DNA of 64,000 nucleotides from Phocaeicola massiliensis B84634 = Timone 84634 = DSM 17679 = JCM 13223 (GCF_000382445.1 NZ_KB905472.1:1937283-2001282), one strand, 5' to 3'; counted from the first letter of the stretch, positions 36,091 through 45,650 are shown. A program made the numbers and translations. The notes: generated by a model not told the origin, from the letters alone.

Positions 36091-38971
36091 CCTCTTCTAT
36101 TTCGTCTGGTTCATCAAGCATGTTAAGCTGATAATATGTTTTATTAACTTTATATTTCTTAGTTTTACCTGTTTCTTTTAATCCAGGGAAACCAATAGCA
36201 AAAGCTATCATTTTATTGCCATTAAGTTTCTCTATGAATTTTAAGGCATTCTTGTTGGCTTCAATATTTTCTGGCTCTACCGGTTCGATGAGCATAATTA
36301 TCAATACAGGTTTTCTGTGTGGAAGATGCTCAAAATATGCTTTAATAGGAATATGCCGTCCTTCAAACTCAGAACCTTCTCTCGCCCAAACTTCTCTGCA
36401 TCGTTTTTCTGCCAAATCTATCTCATCTTGGCTTAAGCAGAACTTTCCTTCTCGTAAACCAAGAATCCTACGACGACTCGAAATTTGAATTACATGATCA
36501 TGTTCCTCAATCTGACGTTTCGGACAACGTATCATTTCAAGTCCTGGTATGTCATAAAAGGTCTGCCCATCACCACCTTCGAAAACAATATCCCATTTAT
36601 CTACTCCTTCTGTTTCTTTGTCGCAAATAAAATCAATTAAGTTTTGCCGGTTAAATTTCATGTTAGCTAATGAACATTTTATATTAGACAGGAAGTCTAC
36701 CACTAATTCTTTGGACACATCAGAAAAATATCTAGATTTATCAATATCTGAACATACATCCTCATCTTTGTATTTGTCGACATTCGCGAAACCAAATTTA
36801 TAATCATTTTCAAACAGGTGGGCAGTAAAACATTTTACTTGATTCCAGTTCTCTTCATTATGTTCCACCTTGACACTAAGGTAAGGGGTATCACAGATAT
36901 TTCCATAGTAGGATTCCATCATCAACAATTCGTACGCGGTCCGCATCTTATTGTTAGCTGTTATCTGTAATTCGTCACAATAGTCACGAACTTTAATACC
37001 GAAATCTTTAGGAGTAAGATGTTGCTCAAACATTTTCTTAATATCTGCTTTCAATTCGGTGGTGGCTGTCGCTATTTCTCTATACCAAGTTGCACTTGCT
37101 TGGCTTGTCCATATTTGGAACAAATCGGCATAACCAGGTCGATAACCAAACCAACGCCCCATCTGCATCAACACATCAAATGTTGCAGTGTTTCGATAGA
37201 AATAGCTTACAAGTAAGCCCTCTAATGTGAGACCTCGCGAAAGAGCAAGTCCTCCAATAGCAATTACTCTCAACGAAGAATTAGATTTGTAATCTAATTT
37301 GCTTGCGCTACTACCATTAACAACGATAATTTCCATCTTTGGAACATCAGCTTCAATATCGAACACAGCACCTAATAAATTCTTCTTTTTTATAACATCA
37401 ATAAAACAGATATCAGTAATATTATCAAAATGTTTTTTCCAAAGTCGTTTCAGTTCTTTATACAGTGACAGATGAGCATTCTTTGAGGTATCTTCGTCAA
37501 AGTTGTATTTTAGTATTTGAATAAAGTTGTTCTGTATTTCTTCAATATGTTCCTTAATCACCTGTTGCACCCTTATGAAACGAGACATATTAACCAACAT
37601 ACTTCTTGGTTTAGAGGCATGTCCTCTTAAATCTCGAATAACATTTGCCAGATAATAACAATAGATGGACTCCTTCAGCGAATTTGGCAAGACTCCATTC
37701 CATTCTTTTTTGTGACGAGAGTAGAATGTCCCAGAATTAAGTTCTTCTATATTTTCGTGTAAATCAGTCCTATATTCATCTGAAGTGTAGTCTGGTTCTT
37801 CAACATCAGTTATAAAACGTAAATTGCGATAGTACTCTTTATCCTCATTAAAAATTTTATCAGCACCAATATATGAGGAAGGGGTCGGTAACGTATATAT
37901 GAAATGCTCTGGAAACAAATCTGCATTCTTCATACTGTCCACCGAATCCGGATCTATAAAAACATTTGCAAATGGAGTAGCAGTAAAACCAATATAATTC
38001 GCAGTCTGAAAAAGATTGCAAATCTTACGAATTATAGCGTTTGTCTTAGTTGGATCTGTATTATCTTTTTTTGTATTAACCGATGCATTGTCTGCCTCAT
38101 CGTCAATAAGAAGCATTGGATGGTTTATACTATTTGTACGAACATCCATATTCTGGTTTTTCAACCAATCATGCAATTTTGTCAGAACTGATACATTTTT
38201 TTTAACGACAAAAAGGACCAGAGAATTATGCTCCGATAAAGTCGTTGAAATCAAATTACTCCCTTTAACAAAATCTTTTACACATGTAGTAAAAGAAGTA
38301 GCTCTACGTTGCTTGTTGTCTTTACCAACTCCTACCTTCCCCTCGCGAATATGTTTTTCAACCTTACGAATAGTGTACCCAACAACACTTTCATCAATAC
38401 GTTCCTGTGTTTGCTGACGAAGACTTTCTGTTATACCAGCTAGAAGAATAACAACTTTATATCCTGCATCAGCTGCTTTACAAATCAGACCTGAATATGT
38501 AGCGGTTTTACCAGACTGTACATCACCAATTATTAAGCCCCTCTTCAAACGTTTACCTTCAAATTCTTCCTTTGGATTGTATAAACAATTCATTATGTCA
38601 GGCAATGTCTTTTCGTGCAAAAGATTAATACTTTTGTCGTCAATTGAAGTGTGTTCTTTTAAATAACGATAATATCTCTCCCAAAAATAGCTGTCATCTA
38701 CTTTATCATTGAAATACCACTTCTTTTGTTCATAATCATCATAAATAATATTGCCCAATACATGAGTGATTTTCTCTCGGTATTCTATTTCTTCCAACAA
38801 TTTATTTTTGTCTTCCTCATCACAATCAATACCAGAGAAGGCTATTGCGTCTTCAATCGCAGGCTTAATATTTTCCAAAGATGGAACAAAGCCCGACAGT
38901 TCCTTCATAAGTTCCAAACGTGCGGAAATTATGAGTAGAATCTTATTATATGCTTCGTTTGTTAATTTCAT
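36080..38971 (-). CDS. Z1-domain SF2 helicase/ATPase
   Basis: 963 aa. Walker A is GDVQSGKTA (149-157), motif II is LIDDEADNAS, and the Z1 signature IAIGGLALSRGLTLEGLLVSYFYR...QMGRWFGYRPGYADL is complete. Z1 proteins are superfamily II helicase-like motors found in R-M operons with GHKL ATPases, C5 methyltransferases, PD-(D/E)XK proteins and AIPR. The 5' end overlaps the GHKL gene by 26 nt. Confidence 0.92.
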   Translation of the reverse strand: MKLTNEAYNKILLIISARLELMKELSGFVPSLENIKPAIEDAIAFSGIDCDEEDKNKLLEEIEYREKITHVLGNIIYDDYEQKKWYFNDKVDDSYFWERYYRYLKEHTSIDDKSINLLHEKTLPDIMNCLYNPKEEFEGKRLKRGLIIGDVQSGKTATYSGLICKAADAGYKVVILLAGITESLRQQTQERIDESVVGYTIRKVEKHIREGKVGVGKDNKQRRATSFTTCVKDFVKGSNLISTTLSEHNSLVLFVVKKNVSVLTKLHDWLKNQNMDVRTNSINHPMLLIDDEADNASVNTKKDNTDPTKTNAIIRKICNLFQTANYIGFTATPFANVFIDPDSVDSMKNADLFPEHFIYTLPTPSSYIGADKIFNEDKEYYRNLRFITDVEEPDYTSDEYRTDLHENIEELNSGTFYSRHKKEWNGVLPNSLKESIYCYYLANVIRDLRGHASKPRSMLVNMSRFIRVQQVIKEHIEEIQNNFIQILKYNFDEDTSKNAHLSLYKELKRLWKKHFDNITDICFIDVIKKKNLLGAVFDIEADVPKMEIIVVNGSSASKLDYKSNSSLRVIAIGGLALSRGLTLEGLLVSYFYRNTATFDVLMQMGRWFGYRPGYADLFQIWTSQASATWYREIATATTELKADIKKMFEQHLTPKDFGIKVRDYCDELQITANNKMRTAYELLMMESYYGNICDTPYLSVKVEHNEENWNQVKCFTAHLFENDYKFGFANVDKYKDEDVCSDIDKSRYFSDVSKELVVDFLSNIKCSLANMKFNRQNLIDFICDKETEGVDKWDIVFEGGDGQTFYDIPGLEMIRCPKRQIEEHDHVIQISSRRRILGLREGKFCLSQDEIDLAEKRCREVWAREGSEFEGRHIPIKAYFEHLPHRKPVLIIMLIEPVEPENIEANKNALKFIEKLNGNKMIAFAIGFPGLKETGKTKKYKVNKTYYQLNMLDEPDEIEEDEE

Positions 38972-40463
38972 CCTTGTAGTTATCTAAAAGTTTTTCCTCA
39001 ACAACTTTATATTTGCAGAATGGCTCTGATTTCATCAGATCAGAAACAATCTCTATTATAGATTTCTTGTTAAAAGATTTTGCCAAGTTTACCATATAAA
39101 TCCCAAGTTGGAAAATCTCATCGACACGATTATCTGGTTCATCTTGACTGATTGCATCATTAGACTTGTCAATGTAAATCTGCTGAGTCGGAACGTTTTG
39201 CTCAATTTCTTTCAAAAGCATCTCAAGCAGAGTATAGTCTTCTTCTGACATTCTATCCCTCACCATCTGGAACACTTTGCTCTCACGATTGATTTGATAA
39301 TAAAAAGTCTTTCCTCTGCCTTCCATTCTATCCCAAATATAGTCAATATCCTCAACATTTTCTTTTCGACCACGATGGGTTTGCTTCCTAACAGAAATAT
39401 CCATCGCATCAATCACTGTTTGGCGCAATTGACGCTGAATTTGCTTTGGAATAGAAGCTGTTTGTTTCTTTATATCAATACTCCATATGTCATCAAGTGA
39501 ATTCGGAATATCTACTCTAACTCTAGCATTTTTTGTGAGTTCACCACGCGGTTTCATCCCGAACCAAGTTCCCCAAATTATCAAACGTTTATTTCGATAA
39601 ACATAGAAACCTTGTTTGATTCTTAATGTTTCTACTCCTCCTATGAGTTTTCTGTGTTCATCGTTTAAATCTGTTGCAAATGGCAAGATATACGGTTTAA
39701 CCCAGATTTGCCGTTCTTGCCCCTTACTGTCCCGAATAGCAATGGAGCGTGCTTTCTTCGTTGTTGTCTTAGAATGTGATTCAAGGAAAGGATCCATTGG
39801 TTTTATCCTCCCTTTATTCAAGTACATCTTGATCTGCTCCTTACCTTTTGCTGAAAGAAAGTTATGGAAAATCAGAGCAATATTATTGGCTACAGATTCT
39901 TTAAGTTCAACAAGAGCATCATAAACCATTCCACCACTTGATTTCTCCAACACATCGAAATCCTGCCATAGTACAAGCGTGCCATGTGGCAATTCAAGGA
40001 GAGAGTGAATATAAGGAAGTGCTTTTATTTCATTTTTAGACAGCTCCTTCACCACCCACTCTTTTCTATTTTGAATATAATTATAATCCCAAGAATAGCT
40101 ACTAATCTTCTCTTCCTGCAAACTGACAACCGTCAAAATTCTACATTGAGACAAAGAGGCAGATTTCATTCCTAAACCGAATCGTCCCAAATCATTTGCA
40201 TTTCTTTCAAGTTCAGAGTCCGTACTTCCATACCTCATAGCCTCAAAAAGGACGTCTGCAGACATTCCTTCTCCATCATCTAAGATTCCCACAACAAGAT
40301 CCTCTGTAGGTTCTGAAGGGAAGAATAGTTTGACTACGCTGCAATTTGCACTGATACTATTGTCTATAATATCTGCAATAGCAGCTTCGAAAGAATACCC
40401 CATTGAACGCATAGACCCCATAAGAGTATCAGCTTGTGGAATGCTTTGTCTATAAGTACTCAT
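38946..40463 (-). CDS. GHKL (MORC/MutL-like) ATPase
   Basis: 505 aa. The Bergerat ATP-binding fold is clear: N-box EAAIADIIDNSI (26-37), G1 box DDGEGM (62-67), G2 box GRFGLGMKSAS (93-103). The length and the following domain fit the MORC-like ATPases known from R-M operons rather than a histidine kinase or gyrase. Such ATPases clamp DNA and probably gate the nuclease. The start lies 2 nt after the methyltransferase stop. Confidence 0.87.
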   Translation of the reverse strand: MSTYRQSIPQADTLMGSMRSMGYSFEAAIADIIDNSISANCSVVKLFFPSEPTEDLVVGILDDGEGMSADVLFEAMRYGSTDSELERNANDLGRFGLGMKSASLSQCRILTVVSLQEEKISSYSWDYNYIQNRKEWVVKELSKNEIKALPYIHSLLELPHGTLVLWQDFDVLEKSSGGMVYDALVELKESVANNIALIFHNFLSAKGKEQIKMYLNKGRIKPMDPFLESHSKTTTKKARSIAIRDSKGQERQIWVKPYILPFATDLNDEHRKLIGGVETLRIKQGFYVYRNKRLIIWGTWFGMKPRGELTKNARVRVDIPNSLDDIWSIDIKKQTASIPKQIQRQLRQTVIDAMDISVRKQTHRGRKENVEDIDYIWDRMEGRGKTFYYQINRESKVFQMVRDRMSEEDYTLLEMLLKEIEQNVPTQQIYIDKSNDAISQDEPDNRVDEIFQLGIYMVNLAKSFNKKSIIEIVSDLMKSEPFCKYKVVEEKLLDNYKDEINKRSI

Positions 40464-40465
40464 AG

Positions 40466-41572
40466 TTATTCCTTATTATATGATGAATCGTATTCCATAA
40501 TCTGCGCCATCACTGCTTTAGACAATAACGGAGGAACCGCATTACCTATCTGTTGCTGTATGCTCATATGAGGTCCTTGAAAGATAAACGTATCAGGAAA
40601 ACTTTGTAAACGTGCCGCTTCCCTCACCGATAAACCTCTGTCTTGATATGGATGAATTAGCATACTCTTCCTATAGTTTGAAATGACAACAGAAGGGCAA
40701 TTTGCTTTCAGCCGTTTATATATTCCACTATGACAACGAGTCTTGTCTGAATAATTTTGCATCAAGAACTCCGGAATAGCTCTCCAATTCTCACCTTGAC
40801 CGATATATTTGTAACGTTGCATCACAAGATCGTTACTCTTTGACACAAAATTCTGCCTTGATTCTACAGAACCTTTTCTCATCTGTTGCGCATAAGGGCT
40901 AGATTCCTTTATTGACTTAGTGTAAGGCAATGAATCTATCATATCACCATTATGTAAAACAGGTAAATCTCCAATAGCTTCTTCTACACTCACTTTATAA
41001 TCAAAAGGCTTTGGAAACTCAAAGTCAATTCCTTGGTTATTTCCGACCATAAACATTCTCATCCGTCTTTGTGGAACACCATATTCATCAGCCCATAGAA
41101 CCTTCCATTTGACTTTATAGCCTGGTTCTATCTCCTCAAAACAATGTTTTATCATTTCTATTGTCTCTCCATTGTTCATTTTAGTCATTCCCCAAACATT
41201 TTCAAGGACAAACCATCTAGGCTTTATTTCCGAGACCAAACGAACAAACTCTTTGAACAATAAATTATTAGGATTGTCCATATTGCGAGACATCGTATTT
41301 GACATAGAAAATCCCTGACAAGGAGGGCCTCCCATGATTATAAATACTTCCTCGTCCTTATTTAAGAAATCTATAGCTTTTACATCCCGAATATCGCCAC
41401 ATATTACTTTTGCTCCTTTGTGATTAAGTTCAAAAGATTTGGCCGCATGAGGATTAACCTCAATAGCATAGCGAACCTTAATTCCCGCCATTGAGCCGCC
41501 CAGACTTAATCCACCTGCTCCTGAAAAAATGTCTATACCGATTTTTTTCATAAGCCGAGCATCATAAGACAT
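40466..41572 (-). CDS. DNA (cytosine-5) methyltransferase
   Basis: 368 aa with all main C5-MTase motifs: I DIFSGAGGLS, IV GGPPCQGFS (catalytic Cys85), VI ENVWG, VIII QRRMRMFMVG, IX RLQSFPDTF, X QIGNAVPPLL. It would protect host sites from the Z1/GHKL/PD-(D/E)XK complex. The first ATG (41572) overlaps the XRE regulator by 11 nt; an internal ATG seven codons on is also possible. The target recognition region (about residues 220-300) is short. Confidence 0.95.
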   Translation of the reverse strand: MSYDARLMKKIGIDIFSGAGGLSLGGSMAGIKVRYAIEVNPHAAKSFELNHKGAKVICGDIRDVKAIDFLNKDEEVFIIMGGPPCQGFSMSNTMSRNMDNPNNLLFKEFVRLVSEIKPRWFVLENVWGMTKMNNGETIEMIKHCFEEIEPGYKVKWKVLWADEYGVPQRRMRMFMVGNNQGIDFEFPKPFDYKVSVEEAIGDLPVLHNGDMIDSLPYTKSIKESSPYAQQMRKGSVESRQNFVSKSNDLVMQRYKYIGQGENWRAIPEFLMQNYSDKTRCHSGIYKRLKANCPSVVISNYRKSMLIHPYQDRGLSVREAARLQSFPDTFIFQGPHMSIQQQIGNAVPPLLSKAVMAQIMEYDSSYNKE

Positions 41573-41792
41573 TATTATCTTTTGTTGTAGTTAGCAACTG
41601 TCGAATGTCAACATCCAACAAATTCGCTATTTCTTGCAATTGAATAATAGATGGTTGCGATTTATTAGAACACCATCTTGAAATTGTGTTCTCTGATTTG
41701 CCCATTTGAGTTGCCAACCATCTATTGGTTCGTTGCCTTTCAGCCAGTACCGCCTTAATCCTATTCATCATTATTTGTTGATTGTTCGACAT
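41562..41792 (-). CDS. XRE-family regulator of the MORC-type R-M operon
   Basis: 76 aa, one helix-turn-helix (RTNRWLATQMGKSENTISRWCSNKSQPSIIQLQEIANLLDV). It shares most of this helix-turn-helix with the regulator at 26565-26795 (KRTSKWLA.., VSKWCTNTSQP), so the two are paralogues. It overlaps the methyltransferase by 11 nt and is likely to be a controller protein that times methylation and restriction after transfer. Confidence 0.85.
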   Translation of the reverse strand: MSNNQQIMMNRIKAVLAERQRTNRWLATQMGKSENTISRWCSNKSQPSIIQLQEIANLLDVDIRQLLTTTKDNNVL

Positions 41793-41824
41793 CAGTATTC
41801 AAATTATACTCGTTATATTGCAAA

Positions 41825-41832
41825 CAAAGATA
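41825..41832 (-). promoter_or_regulatory. Promoter -7 box of the second defence operon
   Basis: On the minus strand TATCTTTG (41832-41825) matches TAnnTTTG and lies 33 nt upstream of the XRE start codon. The same octamer serves the other XRE operon. An imperfect palindrome TATACTCGTTATA (about 41802-41816) downstream of it could be the operator. Confidence 0.5.
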
Positions 41833-42118
41833 CATCTAATTTCCCATATAGCCAAGTAGATAAGCAACAAAAACATCGTTTAAAGGAATGACTACAGTTG
41901 GCATAAAGATATGCAAAAAAACACATGTATTGTTTTTATCCATTCCATCAATGAATTTCACCTTTCAAAAAATTATGCTACACAAACATTATGTTCGCGC
42001 AGCATAATACAAAGTTTAATCGCATCCAATCGCTCAACTACTTACAGCTCAGACATCTATCTCGTATCGCTTGGTAATTTGGCACATTTTTGCTTGGTAA
42101 TTTGGCACACTATAATAG
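41833..42118. other. Intergenic region between HipBA and the second defence operon
   Basis: No gene supported. It contains two perfect 18-nt direct repeats near the hipA end (listed separately) and otherwise AT-rich DNA. Confidence 0.5.
42069..42109. repeat. Two perfect 18-nt direct repeats, 23-nt period
   Basis: GCTTGGTAATTTGGCACA occurs at 42069-42086 and again at 42092-42109, just downstream of hipA. Such spaced repeats may be transposase-binding sites from a lost element end or protein binding sites. Confidence 0.85.
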
Positions 42119-43381
42119 TCATTCCGCCTTATATCGCCCATCCAACACTCCGGCAAACATATCCGCTTCTCTCTTGGAAATACTTAATCGTGTTGCCAAT
42201 TCGCGCCATCCTTTTACAGCTTCAATCACCCCCGAAATCATCTTTTCTGCTGTTTTACGGTTTAGCATGTAGTCTTCGCAAGCATCCAGCAAGATACTCA
42301 GCTCTGCTTTATTAGAAGTTAATGAAACAAGCAAACTTTGATACTCACTCAGCGTGGGATTCATGTCATATGCAGGAGATAGTGTCCAACCTTTTGCAGT
42401 CAAAAGAAAACCGTGATTGCGAAAATGGTCATCAGTATTGCCGATACAAATATTGAAAGCCACACGGCGGTATAGTTCCTGTAGGTTTCGCTCCACATCG
42501 GTACAGCTCTGAATAATAAAGTCGACTATATCCAGATAGCCATGCCCGGTAGTTGCATTGTCACCATCACTCAGCCCCAACAAGGTCATGGCAGATGCAA
42601 AATGAATGCGTTTTCCTTCTTGGGTTCTATCGAAGCGTTGTGACAGCAATGTATGATATCTCTCTCCAGTTGCCAGTACTTTGGTTTTTGCAGCGTTTAT
42701 CCCTGCTTTTGTGGCAAGCAAATGACTGAAATGCTCCCAAAGTCCAACATCATAGTCATCCTTGCGCGATGGAAACTTGGCCACATAAAGAACTTTATCT
42801 GTATCTACAACATTTGCTTTAGGTCTTGCACCTCCCAACGATGTTCCCGGTTGCACAAGTTGTGCAATCCATTTCCTATCAGGGAGAATATTGTTTTCTT
42901 CACATTTTTCTATCTCGGCACTGGCTGCAATCAGTTCCCGAATATCCGTCAAAGGTGGAATTTTCAATGATTCACTCACATTGATAAATTCGCCATCGAG
43001 GTCTTCCTTAAAACGGAATCCCCCCATTCGGGAGAAATCATCGATACCAGTCAAGAAATCGAAAGAAGACAATCTCCTTACAGGTCGCTTTTCTTCTGCT
43101 GCCGCAATTTGCTCTCGACGCAACAACAAAGTACGTCCCCAACGATCCGGCAAAGCATCAGAAAAACATCCGAATATATCCTTGTTCGGTTGTGTATATT
43201 GTTGTCCCGGGTAATTATTCAGGTCGTCACTCAAAAACAGATCGCTGTGCTGCCTTAACCATTCATTATTGAACGTAAAACTATAGCTGTCCGCACCACG
43301 AAGAGACTCATAGCCTAGTTCTCCAATGAGTTCCATTTCTTTGAGCCAATCGAAATCGGCATATACATACAACTTTTTCAT
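42119..43381 (-). CDS. hipA: HipA-family serine/threonine kinase toxin
   Basis: 420 aa, near E. coli HipA length (440). The HipA_C kinase core is seen in GTSLGGARPKANV (Gly-rich loop), the lysine in LYVAKFPS, IGNTDDHFRNHGF (catalytic loop, Asp in NTDDH) and LSPAYDMNPT (DFG-equivalent Asp). HipA kinases phosphorylate aminoacyl-tRNA synthetases and cause growth arrest. It starts 3 nt after the antitoxin stop. Location at the edge of a defence island fits a stabilising or abortive-infection role; that is inference. Confidence 0.92.
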   Translation of the reverse strand: MKKLYVYADFDWLKEMELIGELGYESLRGADSYSFTFNNEWLRQHSDLFLSDDLNNYPGQQYTQPNKDIFGCFSDALPDRWGRTLLLRREQIAAAEEKRPVRRLSSFDFLTGIDDFSRMGGFRFKEDLDGEFINVSESLKIPPLTDIRELIAASAEIEKCEENNILPDRKWIAQLVQPGTSLGGARPKANVVDTDKVLYVAKFPSRKDDYDVGLWEHFSHLLATKAGINAAKTKVLATGERYHTLLSQRFDRTQEGKRIHFASAMTLLGLSDGDNATTGHGYLDIVDFIIQSCTDVERNLQELYRRVAFNICIGNTDDHFRNHGFLLTAKGWTLSPAYDMNPTLSEYQSLLVSLTSNKAELSILLDACEDYMLNRKTAEKMISGVIEAVKGWRELATRLSISKREADMFAGVLDGRYKAE

Positions 43382-43384
43382 AGA

Positions 43385-43705
43385 TTATTCTTTCTTTGAT
43401 GCACGTTCTCTTGTTTTCAAACTCAAATCTTGCAAAGCTTTTCCCATTTTATCTTCTTTGGCAAGCAATAGAATATCATCGTCAAGTTGCAATGCGTACA
43501 AAACACGTAGATAGATCCCTATTGCAACAGTAGGAATCCCTTTTTCTATTCGGGACACAGTAAGCGGTGAACAGGTGGCACGTTCAGCAACCTGAGCCAC
43601 ACTCAGATTCCGACGTAAGCGAGCCAACTTAATCTGCTCACCTACAATCTGCATCTTCTGCTCCAATTTTCGGGAAAGCTTGGTTCCCATTGTATTCTTT
43701 GCCAT
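43385..43705 (-). CDS. hipB: HipB-like XRE antitoxin
   Basis: 106 aa with a Cro/C1 helix-turn-helix (IKLARLRRNLSVAQVAERATCSPLTVSRIEKGIPTVAIGIYLRVLYAL) and a charged C-terminal tail (SLKTRERASKKE). In HipBA the antitoxin binds HipA and represses the operon. It lies immediately upstream of hipA, and a short inverted repeat near the promoter is a plausible operator. Confidence 0.88.
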   Translation of the reverse strand: MAKNTMGTKLSRKLEQKMQIVGEQIKLARLRRNLSVAQVAERATCSPLTVSRIEKGIPTVAIGIYLRVLYALQLDDDILLLAKEDKMGKALQDLSLKTRERASKKE

Positions 43706-43741
43706 TACTACATCAATTTAAGGTGCAAAGCGACTATGTTA

Positions 43742-43792
43742 ATGACTTTGTCATAATCAACCTATCATATAATATGCAAAAGTAATACTTTT
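43742..43792 (-). promoter_or_regulatory. hipBA promoter and operator candidate
   Basis: On the minus strand TACTTTTG (around 43785-43792) fits the -7 consensus. Downstream, at 43742-43754, ATGAC and GTCAT flank TTT as a perfect short inverted repeat, suitable for a HipB dimer. The hipB start is at 43705. Confidence 0.5.
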
Positions 43793-44557
43793 TATTTATT
43801 TAATGATGTATTACACATAGGAAAATGCACGTCTTGGCATTATTAACTATATACATAATCTATTTTGAGCAAAAACTTCCAAAAACTAAATGCTATAATG
43901 TTGTTTGTAATCGCCATATACACCTACCAACAAACAATATGTTATTCGTTACAAACAATGCAAATTGTTCATCATACACTCATCATATCAAAGAACTATT
44001 TTGCTTGCCAAAAGAAAAAGATATAACTCCACTCTCAACTTGACTTTAATGACCGTTATTATATACACGGGCAATAAAGTCAAGTCAAACAGAGGGGAAG
44101 AAAAGAAAAAAGGCTTCAACTGAATATTTCTCTTTTGGTCAGCATACAATATCCGTGAAAATATCTTGCATTTAGTTGACACTATAGGCGAAAACATCAC
44201 GGAATTTTGTACCTTTGTAGTCGGATAGAAGATAGGTGAACTTCATTGAGGACACAATATTTCCTCATGGTTCTGATTCATTGAGAAAAGAGTGTAATAT
44301 AGCCTTAAAAACAAGTCCAAGAGGTTCAAAAACAACTTTTCTACCGATTAAATTGCAACAATCTATCATTCAAGCAGCTATGTATGCTGCATCGAAAATT
44401 CCGCCAACGAGGATTTAGAAAGATGTAATTCTGGCAAAGAATTCAACTATATTGAGAAATTATCGGAATATTTTTTAAACTCTCCAATGAATATTGAAAA
44501 TATTTCTGTATTTTTGAGATCATAATAAAAACACTTTCAATTTTTAGAAGCAAATAT
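43793..44557. other. Long intergenic region right of HipBA
   Basis: About 765 nt with no convincing gene. It holds an 11-bp perfect inverted repeat, ACTTGACTTTA (44038-44048) and TAAAGTCAAGT (44075-44085), and a -7-like TACCTTTG at 44210-44217. A 60-codon frame from 44236 follows that box, but its product shows no recognisable motif and it may be debris. The region looks like decayed DNA at the edge of the defence island. Confidence 0.45.
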
Positions 44558-45238
44558 ATGAAACAACAGTTTTGCCAGAGTTGCGGTATGCCTCTCACTG
44601 ATACAAATAAAGGAACAAACTCTGATGGAAGTTTGAACAATGAATACTGTTCTTATTGTTATCAGAAAGGACAATTCACACAAGATTTTACCCTGAACCA
44701 GATGATAGAATTTTGTACCCAATTTACGGATCAGATAAATAAGGAGACAGGATGGAATCTTACTCCGGAACAGGCTAAAGAAAATATGAGACAATTCTTC
44801 CCTACTCTTAAACGATGGAAAGAAAAAGATGAAAGAACACTTACAGAAAAAGCAACCGGCTTGCTTGCACAATGTAAGGAGATTACGATTGTCTCAATTG
44901 ACGCAGAAGGATTTCCACGTCCGGTTCCAATGTCCAAAATCAGTTCAAAAGGATGTAATGAGGTATGGTTAGCAACCGCTGCCAATTCAGTAAAGGTTGC
45001 AGACTTCAAATTGAACAACAAAGCCGGACTTTGTTATTCAAACTATGGTGACAGTGTTGAATTGAGAGGAATCATTGAGATTATAACTGATGACAACATA
45101 CGAAAAGAAATGTGGCAAGACTGGCTCATCAATCATTTTCCGTATGGCCCTACAGATCCTAATTTTGTGCTTTTACATTTCATAGGAAAAGAAGCTACAT
45201 TTTGGATTAATGAAGAATTCTCACACGAAAAATTGTAA
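44558..45238 (+). CDS. Zinc-ribbon plus pyridoxamine 5'-phosphate oxidase-like protein
   Basis: 226 aa, two domains. Residues 1-85 hold a zinc ribbon (CQSCGMPL... EYCSYCYQKGQF) of the type found in small Bacteroidales regulators. Residues 95-226 (LLAQCKEITIVSIDAEGFPRPVPMSKI... VWLATAANSVKVADFKLNNKAGLCY) are a PNPOx-like split-barrel domain as in general stress protein 26, which binds flavin. It probably reduces or senses small molecules; substrate unknown. It is transcribed alone on the plus strand. Confidence 0.82.
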   Translation: MKQQFCQSCGMPLTDTNKGTNSDGSLNNEYCSYCYQKGQFTQDFTLNQMIEFCTQFTDQINKETGWNLTPEQAKENMRQFFPTLKRWKEKDERTLTEKATGLLAQCKEITIVSIDAEGFPRPVPMSKISSKGCNEVWLATAANSVKVADFKLNNKAGLCYSNYGDSVELRGIIEIITDDNIRKEMWQDWLINHFPYGPTDPNFVLLHFIGKEATFWINEEFSHEKL

Positions 45239-45373
45239 CATAAATTCATATTATGAAGAATAGGCATAGCATTCTTTATGTCTTGCATTCATTATGGAAA
45301 GAATAAGATATTTAGGACAACAACCTCTTACTGAAAGGACAAAATTGCAAGATACAAATTAAAACAGCAGACA

Positions 45374-45650
45374 ATGGAAATTCATAATTTACTGGATGTC
45401 AAATCAAGAACCGAGTGTCGCCTAACGGTTTTTTACAATAGACAAGGATATATTGCAAAAAATACAATCTGACCCGGTAGTGTGAAACAACTTCTGCCAA
45501 TTTCCTGATTTATATAAGCGAATCAGAATTGATGCTATCCAAATCAAGAAGAATCAGCCCGAACTTTTTGAAAGTCGCCTGAACAAATTCATAGAAAATA
45601 CTCGAAAAGGACTCCTTTACGAAGAATGGAATGACAACGGAAGATTATAA
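45374..45650 (+). pseudogene. Decayed YdeI/OmpD-associated family gene
   Basis: The N-terminal MEIHNLLDVKSRTE and the C-terminal FPDLYKRIRIDAIQIKK... RLNKFIENTRKG... EEWNDNGRL are recognisable ends of a YdeI-type protein (normally about 190 aa), but the middle is missing and the frame changes. A TGA at 45483 interrupts the second part where Trp is expected (QSDPVV-stop-NNFCQ). The remnant lies just before the IS66 insertion, so this locus is decaying. Confidence 0.65.

Noticed and set aside
42061..42115. CRISPR-like array at the two direct repeats near hipA
   Set aside because: Only two 18-nt copies with a 5-nt gap, no spacers, no cas genes in the window.
44236..44418. 60-codon plus-strand frame behind a -7-like box
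   Set aside because: No domain recognised, no good -33 box at the right distance, and the region looks degenerate.
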